Positions 22,123-23,051 of a DNA stretch of 23,051 nucleotides are shown piece after piece. Source of the DNA: Streptomyces aureocirculatus (GTDB lineage Bacteria > Actinomycetota > Actinomycetes > Streptomycetales > Streptomycetaceae); contig NZ_JOAP01000074.1 of assembly GCF_000720475.1 (NCBI RefSeq), forward strand, positions 1 to 23,051, given 5' to 3'. How positions within the stretch are numbered: position 1 is the first letter of the stretch; each line of letters starts with the position of its first letter. Both the position numbers and the translations under genes were made by a program. Under the pieces are notes generated by a model, which saw only the letters and a program-made list of their open reading frames with translations, searched no databases and was not told the DNA's origin.

Positions 22123-22220
22123 GCCTGTGGAGGGTGGGTCCAGTGCGATGGCGGCTTAGCGGTTGCCTTTGGCTCCTGAGAGCGTTGGCTCAGGGAACGG
22201 GTCTGTCGAGAGGGGCGGGT

Positions 22221-22449
22221 ATGGGTGCTGAGATCGAGTTGGTGCGGGCGAAGTTGAAGAGGACGTGTGGCCGGTGCGGTCACGGCCTCGGGTCGCATGA
22301 CAAGCCCGATCCTGAACGGGGTGTGCCGCACTATTCCGCCGCAGGCGTGCTTCGTGAAGCGAGGCTGTGCCTGCATCTTGTTCATTCCGGCTGATGAGTG
22401 GTGCAAACCGCAGGTCAGGGACAAGATCATGCGGAGACTGGCCGGGTGA
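22221..22449 (+). pseudogene. Frameshifted small zinc-knuckle protein
   Basis: The ATG at 22221, after GAGGGGCGGGT, opens MGAEIELVRAKLKRTCGRCG then HGLGSHDKPDPERGVPHYSA, with C-x2-C-x-H and SH zinc-ligand spacing. The frame then degenerates and stops at 22394. From about 22345 the +1 frame reads CFVKRGCACILFIPADEW, then KPQVRDKIMRRLAG, to a TGA at 22449, and supplies the expected C-x5-C-x-C-x2-F half of the knuckle. Removing one base between about 22325 and 22345 would join the halves into a ~75-residue protein. The CxxCGH...C..CxCxxF arrangement is familiar from small actinobacterial and phage proteins of unknown function. It is most likely a broken gene, or a sequencing error. Confidence 0.55.
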
Positions 22450-22698
22450 CCACCCCTTCGCGGCGAGCTGGCTCAGGCAGCTCGGACCGGATCGCCGAGG
22501 TGCGGGATGCTGGCCATCGGTCGGTCACTCGGTCACTCGGTCATAGGGACGAACCCGCCACCGGCCGTCGTGTATGGGACACAGTGGGCCGGGTGTTCCA
22601 CTCAGCGGAATCACGACTTTCCTGCCGGGCCCCGCTTCGGGCATCGTTGCCCTGCTCGCAGAAACAGACGGCTCAGCGAATCCACGTCATGACACACG
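22450..22698. other. Non-coding stretch in the degenerate region
   Basis: I see no coding sequence with credible start, codon usage or family motifs here. The only structure is a short direct repeat, GGTCACTC at 22523-22530 and 22531-22538 with partial GGTC copies on both sides. Base composition is a little less GC-rich than the intact genes to the left, in keeping with decayed accessory DNA. Confidence 0.5.
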
Positions 22699-22736
22699 CT
22701 GTCCAGCAGACAGGCGTCTGTCCAGCAGGCAGGCGT
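22699..22736. repeat. 19-bp tandem duplication
   Basis: CTGTCCAGCAGACAGGCGT (22699-22717) is followed directly by the same sequence with one A-to-G change (22718-22736). Each copy contains CTGTC...GACAG-like complementarity, so either copy could fold. It lies just beyond the end of the transposase remnant's second frame. Confidence 0.75.
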
Positions 22737-22839
22737 CAGGAGTTCACGGACCGCGATCCGAGCAAGAAACGCGGTACGCGCAGTGCGGCCGGACCCGCGC
22801 CGGGGGGGGCAGCGCCGACGTTCCGAGGGCAACTGCGCC

Positions 22840-23049
22840 CCCGCGCCATATTTCGCAGGTTCTCAGACGCGTCCGGCTCGCCCCAGGTATCGGGCCTGGC
22901 GAAGCGGAACTCCTTGCTGTGCTTCGGCGGTCGCCCGCCCTGGGATAGGACGGGGCGTACTCCTTGAGTGAGGGTGTCGGCCGTCGCATGACACGGTCCG
23001 CACGCATCCGTCCCAGCACCTCGACGGGCAGGCCGTCCAGGAGGTAGGC
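22840..23049 (-). pseudogene. Frameshifted, truncated DDE transposase (IS701-like group)
   Basis: Reading leftwards from the window edge, the minus strand encodes AYLLDGLPVEVLGRMRADRV, then MRRPTPSLKEYAPSYP. It then switches by one base at the C-run 22942-22944 into QGGRPPKHSKEFRFARPDTW and GEPDASENLRNMA. LPVEVLGRMRSDRV, GGRPPKH..EF.FA.P.TWGEPD is the central region of a transposase family very common in Streptomyces (catalogued as NF041680, IS701-like DDE). The frame break fits loss of one C. Similarity ends near 22845, so the C-terminal half, with its final catalytic residue, is absent. The N-terminal part lies outside the window. It is a dead mobile-element remnant. Confidence 0.8.
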
Positions 23050-23051
23050 CA

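Noticed and set aside
19982..22159. 725-codon plus-strand frame across DUF418 and the degenerate region
   Set aside because: Composition is typical of an antisense frame in GC-rich DNA, and it runs through several unrelated fragments.
22320..22350. Programmed +1 frameshift in the zinc-knuckle gene
   Set aside because: No slippery codon, stop codon at the shift point or stimulatory structure is evident; mutation or sequencing error is simpler.

Overview
The window is chromosomal DNA from an actinobacterium, almost certainly Streptomyces or a close relative. The evidence is very high GC with strong GC bias at third codon positions, GTG and TTG starts, and gene families typical of the genus: a sacsin-like GHKL protein, a DUF2530/NCS2 permease pair, MarR regulators, FG-GAP secreted proteins and DUF418. 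It also carries the widespread Streptomyces intergenic element built on CAGCCCCTCCGGCGTTTGAGG. No rRNA, tRNA or CRISPR array is visible.

Layout. 1-300 is non-coding and holds an imperfect ~95-bp tandem duplication. 301-3588 encodes a 1095-residue sacsin/Hsp90-type GHKL ATPase. A 230-bp leader with stacked palindromes precedes a secreted Ig-like protein (3819-4601). A CtpE-like P-type ATPase (4648-7050, minus) and DUF2530 (7132-7413, minus) are divergent from an NCS2/AzgA nucleobase permease (7639-9084). A MarR regulator with a clear operator and an MFS exporter follow (9367-11269). 11270-11736 is a repeat-rich convergent spacer. Then come a GNAT acetyltransferase, ThpR, a 29-residue membrane peptide, an aldo/keto reductase and a Uma2 nuclease-fold protein. 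A second MarR is divergent from an AhpD-like protein across a 39-bp operator. Two adjacent FG-GAP secreted proteins (15947-19886, minus) and a DUF418 membrane protein (20009-21340, minus) follow.

From about 21341 to the right edge no intact gene is visible. This part is a graveyard of fragments: a TPR/Sel1 relic, two overlapping remnants resembling a small operon, a frameshifted zinc-knuckle protein, and a frameshifted transposase cut by the window edge. It looks like an accessory integration site in decay beside a more conserved left part.

Functional logic. Transport dominates (P-type ATPase, NCS2 permease, MFS exporter, DUF418). Two MarR/partner units each have a visible inverted-repeat operator. 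Seven starts have a TANNNT hexamer 6-7 nt upstream and little or no Shine-Dalgarno sequence, which suggests leaderless transcripts. I see no complete, clearly new multi-gene system. The best leads are the two MarR operators, the structured leaders at 3684-3756 and 7464-7559, the hidden 29-codon gene, and the frameshifted zinc-knuckle ORF.
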